NCBI GenBank assembly: GCA_964017235.1
Contig: OZ024931.1
Coordinates: forward strand, 121,841,530-121,905,529
DNA: 64,000 nucleotides
Origin: Sabellastarte sp. h YS-2021
Lineage: Eukaryota > Annelida > Polychaeta > Sabellida > Sabellidae
Reading direction: 5' to 3'
The translations under genes and the position numbers were made by a program. Below are positions 1-11,539 of the stretch, one piece after another; position 1 is the stretch's first letter, and each line of letters opens with the position of its first letter. The notes beneath the pieces are model-generated. The model searched no databases. It was not told the origin of the DNA and worked only from the letters and a program-made list of their open reading frames with translations.

Positions 1-730
1 TTTCACAAAGGGTCTCAGACTTAGGCTAAGTCAGGGACTTAAATCTGAGCCTTTTGTCTTTGCCAAGTCCTGGACTTAAATGGATTTCACAAAGAGTGAC
101 TTAGCTTGTCATATAACCACGGTGGTTTTCTAGGTCATGTGACCCTTTATTTCTACTCAAAATATTTTAGTGGTAACATATATCCCTTGTTTAGCTCATT
201 TTATCTTTGAAAAAAATGCTGTATTTTTAAATGGGAAACTTTATAATCACACAGACATGTCCAAAGAATAATTTAGGGCAGTGTTCTATATATTTATTCT
301 TTATTTTCAAGCATTTCAAATTTTGAAGTGAGAAAAATATTGGTGATATATATCATTCATTTAATGCAATTTATCAAAGGAAAAGTGCTGTTTTGACATG
401 GAAAACCTTGTTACCACACATAAACTCCCAAAGACTGCTTTAGTGAGGTGTTCTGTATAATTATACTTTATTTACAGCCATTTCAAATTTTGAAGTGGAG
501 AAAAGTTTATGGCGGCCATATTTAAGTCCTCTTTACAAAACTTAAGCCCACTACCAACCAGTCTTAGAGTTGAGCCCTTGGCTAAGCCTAAGACCGGTCT
601 TAAATTCTTTGTGAATACCACTAAGCCTAAGACAAGGGTTTTAGCACTTTTTGGGCAGAAACTTGAGACGAAAGTCTCAACTTTAAGCCTAAGCCCTGGC
701 TAAGACCTTTCGTGAATACGGGCCCTGGGG
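1..730. mobile_element. Composite TIR element (MITE-like), chimera of two types
   Basis: The left end (TTTCACAAAGGGTCTCAGAC, rich in CTTAGGCTAAG motifs) is the same as the left end of the next copy at 735. The right part (about 545-725) instead matches, in reverse complement, the left part of the nested element at 13713-13870, ending in a GTGAATACGGGCCC type terminus. The unit therefore joins a type-1 left end to a type-2 right end. It has no transposase and is probably non-autonomous. The window starts inside or at the element, so the true left terminus is not visible. The open frame at 509-703 is an artefact of this repeat, because its homologue is read on the minus strand at 13735-13932. 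Confidence 0.7.
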
Positions 731-734
731 CCGG

Positions 735-1247
735 TTTCACAAAGGGTCTCAGACTTAGGCTAAGCCAGGGACTTAAATCTGAGCCTTTTGTCTTTGCCAA
801 GTCCTGGACTTAAATGGATTTCACAAAGGGTGACTTAGCTTGTCACATAACCACGGTGGTTTTCTAGGTCATGTGACCCTTTATTTCTACTCAAAATATT
901 TTAGTGGTAACATATATCCCTTGTTTAGCTCATTTTATCTTTGAAAAAATGCTGTATTTTTAAATGACACAGACATGTCCAAAGAATAATTTAGGGCAGT
1001 GTTCTATATATTTATTCTTTATTTTCAAGCATTTCAAATTTTGAAGTGAGAAAAATATATGGCGGCCATATTTAAGCCTTTGTTTACAAAAGTTAAGCCC
1101 ACTCTTGGGTAGACTTAGCCAAAGCCTAGACTTAGCAGCTTTGTGAAATCCTCCAAGTCTAAGATTACAGACTTAGCCTCATTTTAAGACAAAAGTCTTC
1201 AATTTAAGTCTAAGTCTGGGCTAAGTCCTTTTGTGAAATCGACCCCT
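735..1247. mobile_element. Type-1 TIR element (MITE-like), second tandem copy
   Basis: It begins TTTCACAAAGGGTCTCAGAC and ends with TTTTGTGAAATCGACCCC, which is the inverted form of the left end (GGGNCGATTTCACAAAAGG style TIR). Its interior is shared almost base for base with positions 60-520, including the phrase around the ATGGCGGCCATATTTAAG motif. It lacks a short segment near 966 relative to the first copy. It carries no coding capacity. The pair sits directly upstream of a DIRS tyrosine-recombinase fragment and probably interrupted it. Confidence 0.75.
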
Positions 1248-1565
1248 GGTCCTTAAAGAAAGGCTTTGACAAAGATATCTCACCTGCCACCATCTCCTCA
1301 TAGATCGAGCAAACAGTGATACTATGCTATGAGATCTCTGATCAGGAATCCCTCACCCTACATCAGGTTAAAGCCCATGATGTGAGGGCATTTGCTGTTT
1401 CTGAGGCCTTCCAGTCGAGAGTCTCCTCAGAACAGCTGTTTATCAGCCTGCCATTGGAAGTCGCACAACGCCTCCACACAAGCTCTGAAGGATGTGGCTT
1501 GGGCTGATTCAGAGCTTTTCTATTTGGGCCTGGTGGTGGCTGTCCAGCAGATCCACCAGTAGCCC
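1248..1565 (+). pseudogene. DIRS-like tyrosine recombinase, C-terminal relic
   Basis: The translated + strand resembles the C-terminal catalytic half of the intact recombinase at 40900-41160. The HxxR motif is preserved in the string QVKAHDVRAFAVSEAF (about 1361-1408), followed by a frame-disrupted remnant of the second histidine/tryptophan and tyrosine segment, and then by a tail resembling LGLVVAVQQI. The reading frame is shifted or stopped several times. The N-terminal part must lie upstream of the window or was separated by the TIR elements at 1-1247. Known role of the family: YR enzymes integrate circular DIRS cDNA. This copy cannot be functional. Confidence 0.7.
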
Positions 1566-1689
1566 TTGTTAACTGAGATTTGTATATATGTATACATTGT
1601 GTATATATATTTACAAAAACAAAAAACGTGCTTCCTTTGGGAGGTTTATTTCAAATTTCAAGGGATTGAACTTTCTGAATTCATTTGTA

Positions 1690-1860
1690 GTCCCTAATAA
1701 CTGACCCACGGTAGTTTTTTTATCAATTGTCTATTGGGTAGGATGTATTAATGCAAGAAAATTAAATTTAATGAGTAAATTAAATATTTACAAGTTAATT
1801 CTCTACCCAATGGACAGGTTAGGCCCTCTCAACCAACCCCGCTATCAGTTTACTCGGGGT
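1690..1860. repeat. Internal complementary region (ICR) of a DIRS relic
   Basis: Two facing arms, GTCTATTGGGTAG at 1729-1741 and CTACCCAATGGAC at 1803-1815, are inverted copies with one mismatch, separated by an AT-rich stretch. The same layout (recombinase end, spacer, facing arms) is seen at the ICR of DIRS-A (41688-41790) and of DIRS-C (57717-57821). I infer an ICR. The terminal repeats it should match are not visible in this window. Confidence 0.55.
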
Positions 1861-1869
1861 TTAAATAGG

Positions 1870-2555
1870 TTCAGACAACAAAAAAGATGAGATGATGTCA
1901 CACTGTCTAGACATGAAGGAAATACGATGTGCCACCTAACGAATGCACAGTACCAGACAGGTCCTGCTAGCTACCACATCAGAGTTTTCACGTTAGCACC
2001 AAGATGCCAATAATTGTTCAAGGGAATCTGCAGCAGATCTATCTCTACTTCATCATCATTATCCATTCCTGCAAAGCAATGTATGGCCATGGAATCCGGT
2101 AAAAAAAGAACACGTCCAATTGCTGGCTGGAATCTTTTCCTCAAGGTTATGAAAATTGCACTTATAGCATAGCAGATATTGTTACTTCCTGCCAGTTAGA
2201 TGATGATAGAGTGAGACACTTGCAGTAAATATTAAGTTACATTCACATCCAATACTCGTGCCTCAGTTCAGTGGATAAAGCTTTAGAAATGGTCAATGAT
2301 GCATCTATGACAATGGCTGGCAATCTCCAGTAAGCGAGAAGAGACACCACTTTGAAGCAATACACACCCCACCTTCATGAGCATGATAGAAATAGGCACA
2401 GAAGGTCCCCATTTATCTCTTCAGATTGATTTCCCCCTGCCATCGTAAATGCCGTGGAGAAGAAATAAGAGAAAGAAAGGTCACCAAAAAGACAGAAACT
2501 GGATGTTAAAGCCATTTTTCAATCCAAGAAGTCACAACACAATAGCAATTCGCAT
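1870..2555. other. No gene recognised
   Basis: No long open frame, RNA gene or clear repeat was seen on either strand. The stretch lies between two DIRS-derived fragments and could be decayed 5' untranslated or gag sequence. Confidence 0.4.
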
Positions 2556-2559
2556 TCTT

Positions 2560-4470
2560 GTGGTTCACTGTATTTTTCAGAGCTCAGGGAAATCTGCCTT
2601 TTGAAATGCTTTCAAAAGCCAGCAACATAAACCTTCACAGCCTTCCAGGGGAGGTCGTGGAGGTAGAAGGAAGTGACTATCAAAGCTGTGTAACATCTGG
2701 AGGCCGTTTGCTGTAGTTTCGCAAGGTATGGCTAGAGAACGGTTGTCATCCCAGAGTTGGGCACATTCTTCAGTGGGGTTACAAGATAAATCTGCAACAT
2801 CAAATCAGAATGTCGAGAATTAACACAATTCAAAGCTGATATGCAGGATTTTACAGCAGGTTGTGCCTCGTTCCAAAACCAGGGAAAATGGTGGCCGGTT
2901 ATAGATTTAAGTCTATTAAACAAGCATCTAACTGTACCAGCCTTAAAAATGGAAATGGCAGAAGTGATCAGAAGTACCATTTTCGAAGGGGAATGGGTAG
3001 TGTCAAAAGATTTAACAGGTGCTTACTTTTATATTCCCATACAAAAAAAATCTCTAAATGTTCATGTAGCAGGACAGTGGTATCAGTTCTTGGCACTTCC
3101 TTTCACATACACCAGTACCTAGACGACTGGTTACTCCGGGCTAAATCACAGCAAATTTGCTTGGAGTAGTCCAGACAACTAGTGGTGTTTGTAAAAGAAG
3201 TCGGTTGGGAAATAAACTTTCAAAAGTCAGAGCTAACCCCAACTCAACACTTTGACTTCCTTAGTTACAGATTCAGTCTAAGCAAGGGCGAAGTGGAGTA
3301 TTTTGGCAAAGGTGATACAGGGTTTACAAACAAGTTTAACAACCACTCCCAGAATTATTATGTCATTCATAGGGATACTAGCCTCTCTAGAAAAGACAGT
3401 CCCAATGGGCAGAGTACACATGAGACCGTTTCAGTGGCACCTGAAAACTCATTGGAAATATCCCCAATCACTGGACATTCAGATTCCCTATTCAGAGATT
3501 TTGACAGTCAGTGGCATGTGGTTGGACACATAGACAAGACTTCATGTAAATATTTTGGAATTGAAGGCAGTGTTTCTAGTAATAAAGGTTTTTCAAACTC
3601 ATCTTCAAGACAAAAGGGTTCTAGTCGCTTCCCACAATGCAACAGTAGTGTCCTGTTGCAACAAATAGGGGGGACTCACTCCTTGGAAGATGTGTCTAAT
3701 GGCTTTTTGCAATCCCAGAGCAATTTTGCTGAGGGCTCACCACATTCAGGACTTTCTAAATGTGATAGCAGACAGCCTGTGATGCAGGGACAACACCACA
3801 CAAACAGAATGGTCTCTTCATCCCAAAATTTTCAGATGATTTGCCAAATTTGGCACAGACCAATGGTAGACATGTTTGCAACAAAATGAACAACAAGCTA
3901 CCTCTGTACATTTCTCCAGTCCCAGACCCAATGGAATGGCAGTCGATGCATTGAATATCTCGAAGGAGGCACTAGATGGCTGCCTACTGTCCAATAGCTC
4001 TCATCCCAAAGCTAGTTCAAAACATGAGAACTTATGCCTGTCAAATGATAGTAGTAGCCCCAGGGTTACCAGGGATGAGATGTTATGGTGACCTGATAAA
4101 CCTATCCACAAAACCACCACTGCTCCTACCCCATTGGGAAAATCTCAACCATTTCACCAAAATTTGCTTCATCTCAATCTCTATGTTTGGCATCTGGACT
4201 CAAGCCCAAATTATCTCAAAAATTCTCAGAGTTAGTGGCAAATATAATTAAGGCAACTCAAAGGCTTTCATCCAAAAGAGTCTATGAATCAACGTGGGCC
4301 ATTTTTGGATCGTGGTACCAGAAGAATCAGGTGAACTTTCAAAAACCTTCTCTCTCCCCAATAGCAGATTGTTTTACTTATTTATTCACTGATGAAAATC
4401 TGAAACTTACCACTATTGCTGGATACAGGACTGCTATGGCTGATCAGTACCAGATAAAGCAGTGCCAGTA
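2560..4470 (+). pseudogene. DIRS-like retrotransposon relic: gag tail, RT, RNase H, MT-like, YR start
   Basis: Several frames in order along the + strand match parts of the DIRS-A proteins. They are a Gly/Arg-rich gag tail (about 2645-2675), reverse transcriptase (WWPVIDLSLLNKHL near 2892, then an intact YLDDW at about 3116-3130), an RT thumb region (SLEKTVPMGRVHMRPFQWHLK near 3388), RNase H and post-RNase H remnants (MVDMFATK near 3870; IVVAPGLPGM near 4048), and the recombinase N-terminus (SSKRVYESTWAIFGSWYQKN near 4268). Stops and frameshifts break the reading frame throughout. The divergence from DIRS-A suggests a distinct lineage. Unlike DIRS-A, it keeps both aspartates of the RT box. 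Confidence 0.8.
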
Positions 4471-4664
4471 CTTTCATGTTTGCATTCCTGAATTAAATAC
4501 GATGCATACTCATTTTATAATGTATTTTAAGATAAGGTATTTCTTCCCATATATCCCATTTACTTTACATATGTTTGTTCAAGCGTTAGGTTTTGCCAAC
4601 CAAATCATAATACATTGTGACGTAAGATGCTAAAAGGTCAATTTATCTCTTTCTTGGAACCATT

Positions 4665-4716
4665 GAATAGTACTACCAACACGATGCTGTGAATAGTACT
4701 ACCAACACGATGCTGT
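4665..4716. repeat. 26-bp tandem duplication
   Basis: The unit beginning GAATAGTACTACCAACACGA is present twice, at 4665-4690 and 4691-4716, without mismatch. It lies in otherwise unannotated DNA between two DIRS relics. Confidence 0.9.
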
Positions 4717-4765
4717 GAATTTAAGATGACACAAGTTTTGCAAAGTCAATGAATTGCAGTCATCT

Positions 4766-4860
4766 GCCCTCATGCCAATAGGTCATAGGATCACCTTGTT
4801 TACTTCAGTATTTTGTTTGCCATCAACTCTCTGTTATGTTATGTTTCAAGGATTGTCTTT
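4766..4860 (+). repeat. 5'-leader-like fragment of a DIRS-D type element
   Basis: This stretch aligns by eye with the leader of DIRS-D at about 59005-59080: both read (C)CAATAGGTCA..., then CTTGTTTACTTCA and TTTGCCATCA-like blocks in the same order. It is followed after about 100 bp by the left-end remnant of a different, DIRS-A-like, copy. I infer a truncated left end of another DIRS element interrupted by the later insertion. Confidence 0.45.
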
Positions 4861-5329
4861 TTTCTCGAGAATTTCATTTCTACCATGTTGATTATTAACA
4901 TATCACTTGAATTTAAATCGTCACATTATCTTCCCAAAGGCCATGTCTACATTTTAGTGAACTACAATAGCTTATCATCTGGGCCTAAGTGTTGTTCTGG
5001 GGTGGCAGCTTGCGATTCAGCCATCATATCTTTTTTCTTCTTGAGTTGACACTAGCAGTCCCGAGGAGACCTACATGATGTATAGTGTTCTTCGTTCTTT
5101 CTTGTTGGCTGCCATATTTGACAACATGCATTTTATGCAAGGATTGAAATTCATTATATTTTATGTGGATATATGTATATAGTTGGATACTCATTTTACA
5201 TCAGTTTGATTATTGAACTATATATATTTATATTGTGACAATTCACGGTAAGTATTTCTTACTTATTTTGTATTCAAATGCTGGTGAGTGTAAAATATGT
5301 CATCTTTCAAGCTAATTCTAACATCCCCA

Positions 5330-6930
5330 GGGCTATCAAGCGTCACTTCTGCAATAGTTTTGAGCTGCACAACTACGGCCCTACATGCAGGCAGGCTATC
5401 AGATGTGTTACTGGCAGTGAACCCTGATTGATTTGCCAGTCATTCTCTCAATTGCAAAGAGACAGCAATGCTAATAGAAAACGATATCACAGGAAAGAAA
5501 AACCTCATATTTTTCCTGTGAAGAGTCCAAACTTTTTGTGAGCCAGAACCTGGATAGCCTATGTTTTCAGGATCACAGCAAGAGCTTGAATCTACTGGCT
5601 GGACATACTACAAGTCTCCCTCGGGACCCTTGAATGTGTGATCTGAGGATCACCCAAGTCTCAGCAGCTTGGTTTACAGTTATTCTGAATCAGGTTACCT
5701 CATCCTATTCCAGATCCTATTTCAGGCATCCATGTTGGACGCTTTCAATAAGTTATCATAGCAGCGAAAGACCCTACGAGCTCAAATCTCAACCACCCCT
5801 GGATCCTACTCTTACAGCAGAAATCCAAGATATCACTTCAGATCCAAAGCCTGAACCCAACACAGCACCCCAGGCTAGCTCACAGAAACAGGATAATCTC
5901 ACCCAGTCGGGAATGGAAGCCATGGAATTTGATTGAATTTGTTGCACCCCCACCAGTATCTCCGCCACTCCCTCAAGGCTATGCTCAAGACAAGACCTTG
6001 GTTGCTTCATTAAACTCACAATCCGAGCCTAAATAATCCAAACATGCAAAATTCAAGAAGCTGATGAAAACAACAAGTCCAAGAAATATGCGAGCTCTTA
6101 CTCGCAGGACTCAGAACATTCCTCTAGTCACGCAAAAAACATAGAAACCCTCTCCTGAGCAGTTAACTGACAAAGAGGAAATCGAGGACATCACCCCCAA
6201 CCTTTATAGGGATTACAGACAGGTGTAAAATTTTTTTTTAAAAAAACGATATAAGAAGACACCTCAGCCCTGACCCTGTCATCTCCAGGGAGGGTGATCT
6301 AAGCGACCTTCCCTGTCAATATTCTGAAGATATGGAAGCTTTGAGACAGGACCTCAATATCCTTAATCTGAGGGATAGCATGACAGCCTCCACCAGGGTC
6401 TCTGAAGGAGATCTTGTATAAATAGGGACAAGATTCAGGCTAGCCAATCTTTCAGAAGGAAAATTCATAAACCCCCCAAGCCACTGACAAATGGTATAAG
6501 ATGGACCCCTGCTTCGAACAGTGGTCCTTCATATGGTCAAGGGGTTTCAGCACCAGGCTCGACAGAACAATTGCACCCTCAACTTCTCAACCGCCTTGAA
6601 TCAGATCATCTCGGAGTATAACCTGGTTATTAATTGCTGCAAGGACAGCATCAAATCTGTTTTCAAGCAAGGAAAACAAGTTTCAGAAAAGGGCCGCACC
6701 AGAAAGGGCCATCAGGAACACTTATGATAAACCCCGAGATTATCTGGGTATACTTGACAAAAGAATTTACATCCAACAAAGAGCATTAGCATGCCAAAGC
6801 AAGTAATGGCCCACGTGTTTCAAAGAAACCTTTACATTATGGGCAATGCAGGTTTTGTCAGGAGAGATGTGCCATCTTCACTCTGAACTAATTGAGACCA
6901 CACATTAGGAAGTCATAAACTCCAGAAAGG
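5330..6930 (+). pseudogene. gag-like ORF1 relic of the DIRS-A-related copy
   Basis: Fragments correspond to the ORF1 product of DIRS-A: the N-terminal Cys/His-rich region (TGCAATAGTTTTGAGCTGCACAACTACGG, CCTACATGCAGGCAGGC at about 5350-5400), the FQASMLDAF-like helix near 5725, and the region HQARQNNCTLNFSTALNQIISEYN near 6550, which parallels HQARQNISTLNFTAAFAKTSSSCN of DIRS-A. Stops and frame changes are frequent. No function is possible. The conserved positions are useful for reconstructing which DIRS-A residues are ancestral. Confidence 0.7.
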
Positions 6931-7159
6931 CACAGGTCTTAAAACCCAGTCAGAAACCAACCACTGTGGCCCCCACAGAGGGAACTACAGAAAACACCCC
7001 TATGATGGACAGTTCACCCCCAGCAGCAACCACTCCTCATCAAGTACAGGAAGATCAAACAACAGAGTCAACAGGGATCAGTTCAGGCCACGCTGTAGGG
7101 ACAAGGGGAGTGGTAAGCCCTCCAAACAATGACTACCAATCCTTAAACTGCCCACAAGT

Positions 7160-8400
7160 AGGAGATCACCTCAGTGCTTCCAGGAGAGGTTGGCTAGAAG
7201 AATACTGCTTCAACAACGTGTTGAACATTAACACAGGTGGTTATTTTTTTGTCATTTCATCATAAACCAAAGTTAACCAGACTAGCTCTGATCGTCGCAG
7301 GATACAAGGACCATCAGAAAGACTTAACCCTGCCCTAGTGTACCAATTCTCCCTTGATCAAAAAGACCATTGAAAATGTAGAACAGAAAAGTCTCTTTGG
7401 TTTTTACAGTTACCTGTGTCTAGTTCCAAAACCCACCAAAGATGGAGACCAGTCATAGACTTAAGCAAACTAAAACCTTTCTGACTTGGAAATTTTCTCT
7501 GTTGCTGGATAGCTTCCCTCTATGGTCAGAGAGCTTCCCTCTATGGTCAGAGATCATAATAGCTCACCTCGATTGATGGAAGAAGCCACACAGTTTTAGT
7601 GGTGTCAGACCTCATATAAAACATAAAAATTCATTGACACCTCAAATGTAGGCTCGGACCTCACTTAAATCAAGACTCAGTCAAAGGTCTATGAGCAGAC
7701 TTAGATAACGACTACATGTAAACGTTTTAGAGATGAAGGAGTATTCTTGGCCCTAAAACAGTTCAGAATGTAGTGTCCAAATCAGACAGTGCTTATTGCC
7801 ATGGACAATTCAACAGTAGTAGCCTACATCAACAAACACAGAGAAACCAACTCGGCGGAAATGTGCGCTCTCCTGCTAAGAATCATGAGCTGGTGCCATC
7901 GCCACAAAATCTCTTGCTAGGCACATCCCTGGGTGTCTAAATATAATTGCTGACTCACTGTCCAGGTCGACTCAGGTTCAGTCAACCGAATGGTCACTGC
8001 ACCCTCAAACAGATCTGTTGAAGGTGGTTCACTCATCATTAGGTGCTATTTGCCACTCATCTGAACCACAAAGTGACACTGTACATATCCCCATTTCCAG
8101 ATCAACAGGCATGGATTGATCAGGTCTCATAGCATGCATCTACCCTCCAACATCTTTACACAAGGTGATTCAAATGTTATGTCAGTACAGTTGTCTCATG
8201 TAGGTAGTAGCCCCAGGCTGTCTGGACAAGCCCTTGTTTTGAGACCCCATGCAACTCTTAACGGAAATTCCACTCAAAAGTACCATTGTCTCCCAACATT
8301 TCTCAAGCAGTCCAACAACCAAGTGTTTCACAACAACCCACAACATCTGAACCTTCATGCTCGGTGTTAGGAGTGAACCAACACCCAGAACAAGGTTTCT
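7160..8400 (+). pseudogene. RT/RNase H/MT-like relic of the DIRS-A-related copy
   Basis: Seen in order are SLNCPQVGDHLSASRRGWLEEYCFNNVLNINTGGY (parallel to the RT N-terminal region of DIRS-A), a fragment around VPKPTKDGDQS*T, an abrupt jump that removes the palm with the YxDD box, RNase H sequence (ATGGACAATTCAACAGTAGTAGCC at about 7800, encoding the third catalytic Asp region), and the post-RNase H domain up to about 8370. A small local duplication (GAGAGCTTCCCTCTATGGTCA twice at about 7510-7550) is present. Many stops. Confidence 0.7.
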
Positions 8401-8900
8401 GAGTTGAAATGACGAGAGAATTGCTGCCACCCAGAGGACATAAACAAGGACCATCAATAAATCAAAATGGGCCTTATTTGATAAATGGTGTAGGGGAAAT
8501 TCGGTGGACTTTGCCAAGCCATCAGTGAAACAAGTGTCAGACTTCTTTATGAACCTGTACTAAGACTTGAATAGATGCCCGTCAACCTTATCATGGCTAC
8601 ATTACTCCTATTGTTGACTCTGTGGGTCTCCACATATCTCAAAGTTCAAATCGGAACAGACTACTACTCACCGGTGTTCACAGGGATAGACCTAAAAGTT
8701 CAAGAAATCTACCAAAGTTGCATCTTTTTGTTGTTTTAAATCAACTACACAAAGAAACTGTTGGAGTCTATGAAACACACAGACATCAAACACGTAACTC
8801 TGGAAATGGTCGTCCTGCTAGCTCTGGTCCCCGGCAAGCTCTGTAGCGAAATCCTCACCTGGGTGACAAAGTGTAAAATTTGGGTCAGTGGGAAAAGGTA
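8400..8900 (+). pseudogene. Tyrosine recombinase relic of the DIRS-A-related copy
   Basis: The stretch GVHRDRPKSSRNLPKLHLFVVLNQL (about 8672-8745) matches the DIRS-A recombinase at SFHRDRPKSSRNLPKWNLSVVLNEL. It continues to the LALASGK-like region near 8815 and ends soon after the NLGQWEKV-like sequence (about 8880-8900). The HxxR, H/W and Tyr catalytic segment is absent, and the ICR follows directly, so a deletion removed the catalytic end. Confidence 0.7.
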
Positions 8901-8959
8901 CTGGCATTGAAGTTTCTAGATGGAATAATTTGTAAATAACAATGAATATATCAAGAAAA

Positions 8960-9150
8960 CATAGCTAAAATGCCTAACTTCAGTCTCAGTTGTAATCCTT
9001 CTGCCTAGTGGGTTCGATTCAACACTTGGTCTCAGATGGTAAGAGTGCAATAAAATTGAAAATTTTAATTGATAAAATGTAGCTTTTATAATCTACAAAC
9101 TTGCCATTTGGGACGAAGAAGAGTCCCACCATACCTCTCCACATCTAAAG
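8960..9150. repeat. Degraded ICR of the DIRS-A-related copy
   Basis: The order of blocks is the same as at 41640-41822 in DIRS-A: CTTCAGTCTCAGTTGTAATCC, then GTGGGTTCGATTCAACACTTGGTCTCAGATGGTAAG, TGCAATAAAATTGAAAATTTTAATT, ATGTAGCTTTTATAATCTACAAACTTGCCATTTGGGAC and AGAGTCCCACCATACCT. This supports the view that the ICR is an ancestral, functional part of this lineage. Confidence 0.75.
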
Positions 9151-9159
9151 GTTACATAA

Positions 9160-11405
9160 AATCAGTTTTTTTTTCAAATCACAGGTATTGCTAGAAGTGC
9201 TGTGAATTTTGTAAGAGTTGGTATGCTTCAATTTTTAAAAAGAACTGGAGCAAACTCTGTACAGTAGGCATAGCAACAAGACATCTAGTAAAGAAATGGT
9301 GTGGAAATCAAAATGGCTAAAAATTGTTACAAAAATCACAAATTTGGTTACAATATCCTGCTATTCAAAATAAAATAATAGACATTTCTCTGACCTAATT
9401 CACGTACTTTGTATCATTAGACACTTCCTATTCTTATCTAGATTATGTTCTCATCCTATGTTGTCTTGGTTATTGTATGAGGCTAGTATGACTTTTTCAG
9501 CAGAATTAGGTGCTGACAGTTTCTAGCCCATCAATGTGGAAAATGATTCATAATGATTTCATATCTGCCACATTTGGTAGAATATCTGACTTGGAGCATG
9601 TCTAACTCTTATCCTGATTATCAAGGAATCATTGTTGGCATTCCCTAAGATGAATTGACAAGGAGCAATTGTCTCCAAGATTATTTAATAAATTTGACAA
9701 CTATTCCAAAATAAAATAACATATACTAGTATACCACAAATAAAGATGACAATGTTCTACAAGTGCGTAGCACAAGTCTTCTATTTATATTCATGACGAG
9801 ATGGATTTTTTTGGTTGTATATGTGTCTTATGAGGAATGTGTTCCTTTTATTATCCACTTTTTTGTGTGAGGAATAAATAAGATAAGTCCGTATTTAAAG
9901 ACAGAATGTACAAAAACAACTGTCCTACAAATATAAGAATACCGGATAAATAAAAGCTTCAATATTTAACTTCAGATTTCTTAGCCATTTCTGCGTTGAT
10001 ATTAATGAGTAAAATCTCTAAAAAAATACCTTTCTGATGATGTCTATAACATCTTTATTTCATTTTTATAAGTTTTTGTAATAGAGAAGGTTTTAAAATG
10101 AAGCTCCAGCTCTTTTTGAAGTATAGCTTCATTGGTGACCTTTTCTAACAAATCTTCTAATCTAATAAAGACATTTATGGCGCTTTATCACCATCACTGG
10201 ACAAACTCTAAAGGCGGAACTGTAATCATATTGAGATGAAAGTCAAGACTGAATAAACTGAAAATAGGATTAACTTTCACCAAGGTGCAAAACATTCAGA
10301 ATTCACAAAGAATATGGCTTGACTTGTTTTATAACCCACCACAAGCTGTGTTTGCTCCAAACAGGCAAACCTACAGAAAGTTAGGTGCCGATTTTTCGTT
10401 AATAATTTTTAAACTAGGTAACTTACATATTAGAGGAATTCTGTCGCAAATCATCAACCCAGTCATTGAAAATGTATTTCAAGACTATGATCACTTGATA
10501 AAGTGGCATTTCTAATGTATACTGGCAGGTTTAAATATTGATGCAATTAAGTCATTATTAGGACAAGGATTTCTGGCTGTCATTTCACTTATGTTTCATT
10601 TTAATGTCCTAAATTTTTCTTGAGTTTTTTTTTTCACGTAAATGATCAGTCAGCTTAGAAGATGTCAAATGTCTACCATTGGTTTACAATGTATTTGGCT
10701 GGGAGAAAACACATGAATCAATTATCAGTGTGCACTCATGTAAACTCCTAGTATTTTAGTAGCATAATGGCCTTGTCTATATCATCATATTTGACTGCAG
10801 TAACAGTTAAAACTTTGGTTTTAAAAACTTGTTTCATGTGCCCTAAAAATCAGTATACATTTCCTAGTTATAGCTTGCACACAGTTTGGACTTGATGAGT
10901 GCTCAGGAATACAGAATTTACAAGGTTGAGAAAAAGATTCACAATTGCACTTTATATATAAATGCTTGGATAAAGAACGGTAGATTCAAACACAGGTTAG
11001 GCCATACTCCTCCGTCATTTTGATATGTGATAGAGTCAATAAAGAAGGGTCAGACTCCAGTTGGCATCTGTTAAGCTACAAAAGAGAATTATTTTAAAGA
11101 GTTGTGCACAGACTGTCAAAATGGGGCTAAGGCAGTGGAAAAATTCTTGCAATAACCTGGATTTTTTTTGTATCTACCTTTCCTGTGTTATTTGTATCAA
11201 CCTCACTGAATGCATGTTATGCATGTGTTGTTTCCATGTTTGTTTGTATTAATGTTAATAAAACCTTTATAGAAATCTTTTTGCTATTTATTTGGATACT
11301 AAATAGAAAAACTACTTAAATAGGTCCAAAATTGATTAAACTGTTGATAATGCAGTCAAGCTCACCTAGTGGGACTTCTTTACTTTAACATTTAGTAAAC
11401 ATTCA
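9160..11405. other. No gene recognised (AT-rich)
   Basis: AT-rich sequence. The only open frame of note (10285-10515, 76 codons) has no recognisable motif and no obvious splice context. An AATAAA at about 11258 has no supported transcript. Confidence 0.4.
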
Positions 11406-11411
11406 AATAAT

Positions 11412-11536
11412 TTAGGTGTAAGAAAAAAACCATGATGGGTGAAAAATGACGGGCAAAATTTCACCACTGACAACCTGGTGATGGGTAAAGTTCCTGGTGG
11501 GCATTCTTTCCGATGGGCATTCTTCCTTACACCTAA
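11412..11536. mobile_element. Small TIR element, 125 bp
   Basis: Perfect 11-bp inverted ends, TTAGGTGTAAG at 11412-11422 and CTTACACCTAA at 11526-11536, enclose sequence with internally repeated ATGGGYRAARTT and GGGCATTCTT phrases. The size and ends fit a very short MITE or foldback element. No target duplication beyond A/T-rich flanks can be claimed. Confidence 0.5.
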
Positions 11537-11539
11537 TAA

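Larger units (their letters stand above)
4955..9150 (+). mobile_element. Decayed DIRS element related to DIRS-A
   Basis: From left to right this copy matches DIRS-A. It has a left terminal-repeat remnant at 4955-5110 (ACTACAATAGCTTATCATCTGGG against GCTACAATAGCTTACCATGTGGG), gag-like sequence, RT/RNase H/MT remnants, recombinase remnants and a degraded ICR at about 8960-9150. It is about 4.2 kb against 6.4 kb for the intact relative, so internal deletions have occurred (most of the RT palm and the recombinase C-terminus are missing). The right terminal repeat was not seen. All reading frames are broken. Confidence 0.8.

Noticed and set aside
9010..9030. GTTCGATTC-like tRNA T-arm box
   Set aside because: It belongs to the degraded DIRS ICR (compare 41680-41700) and no A box or clover-leaf surrounds it.
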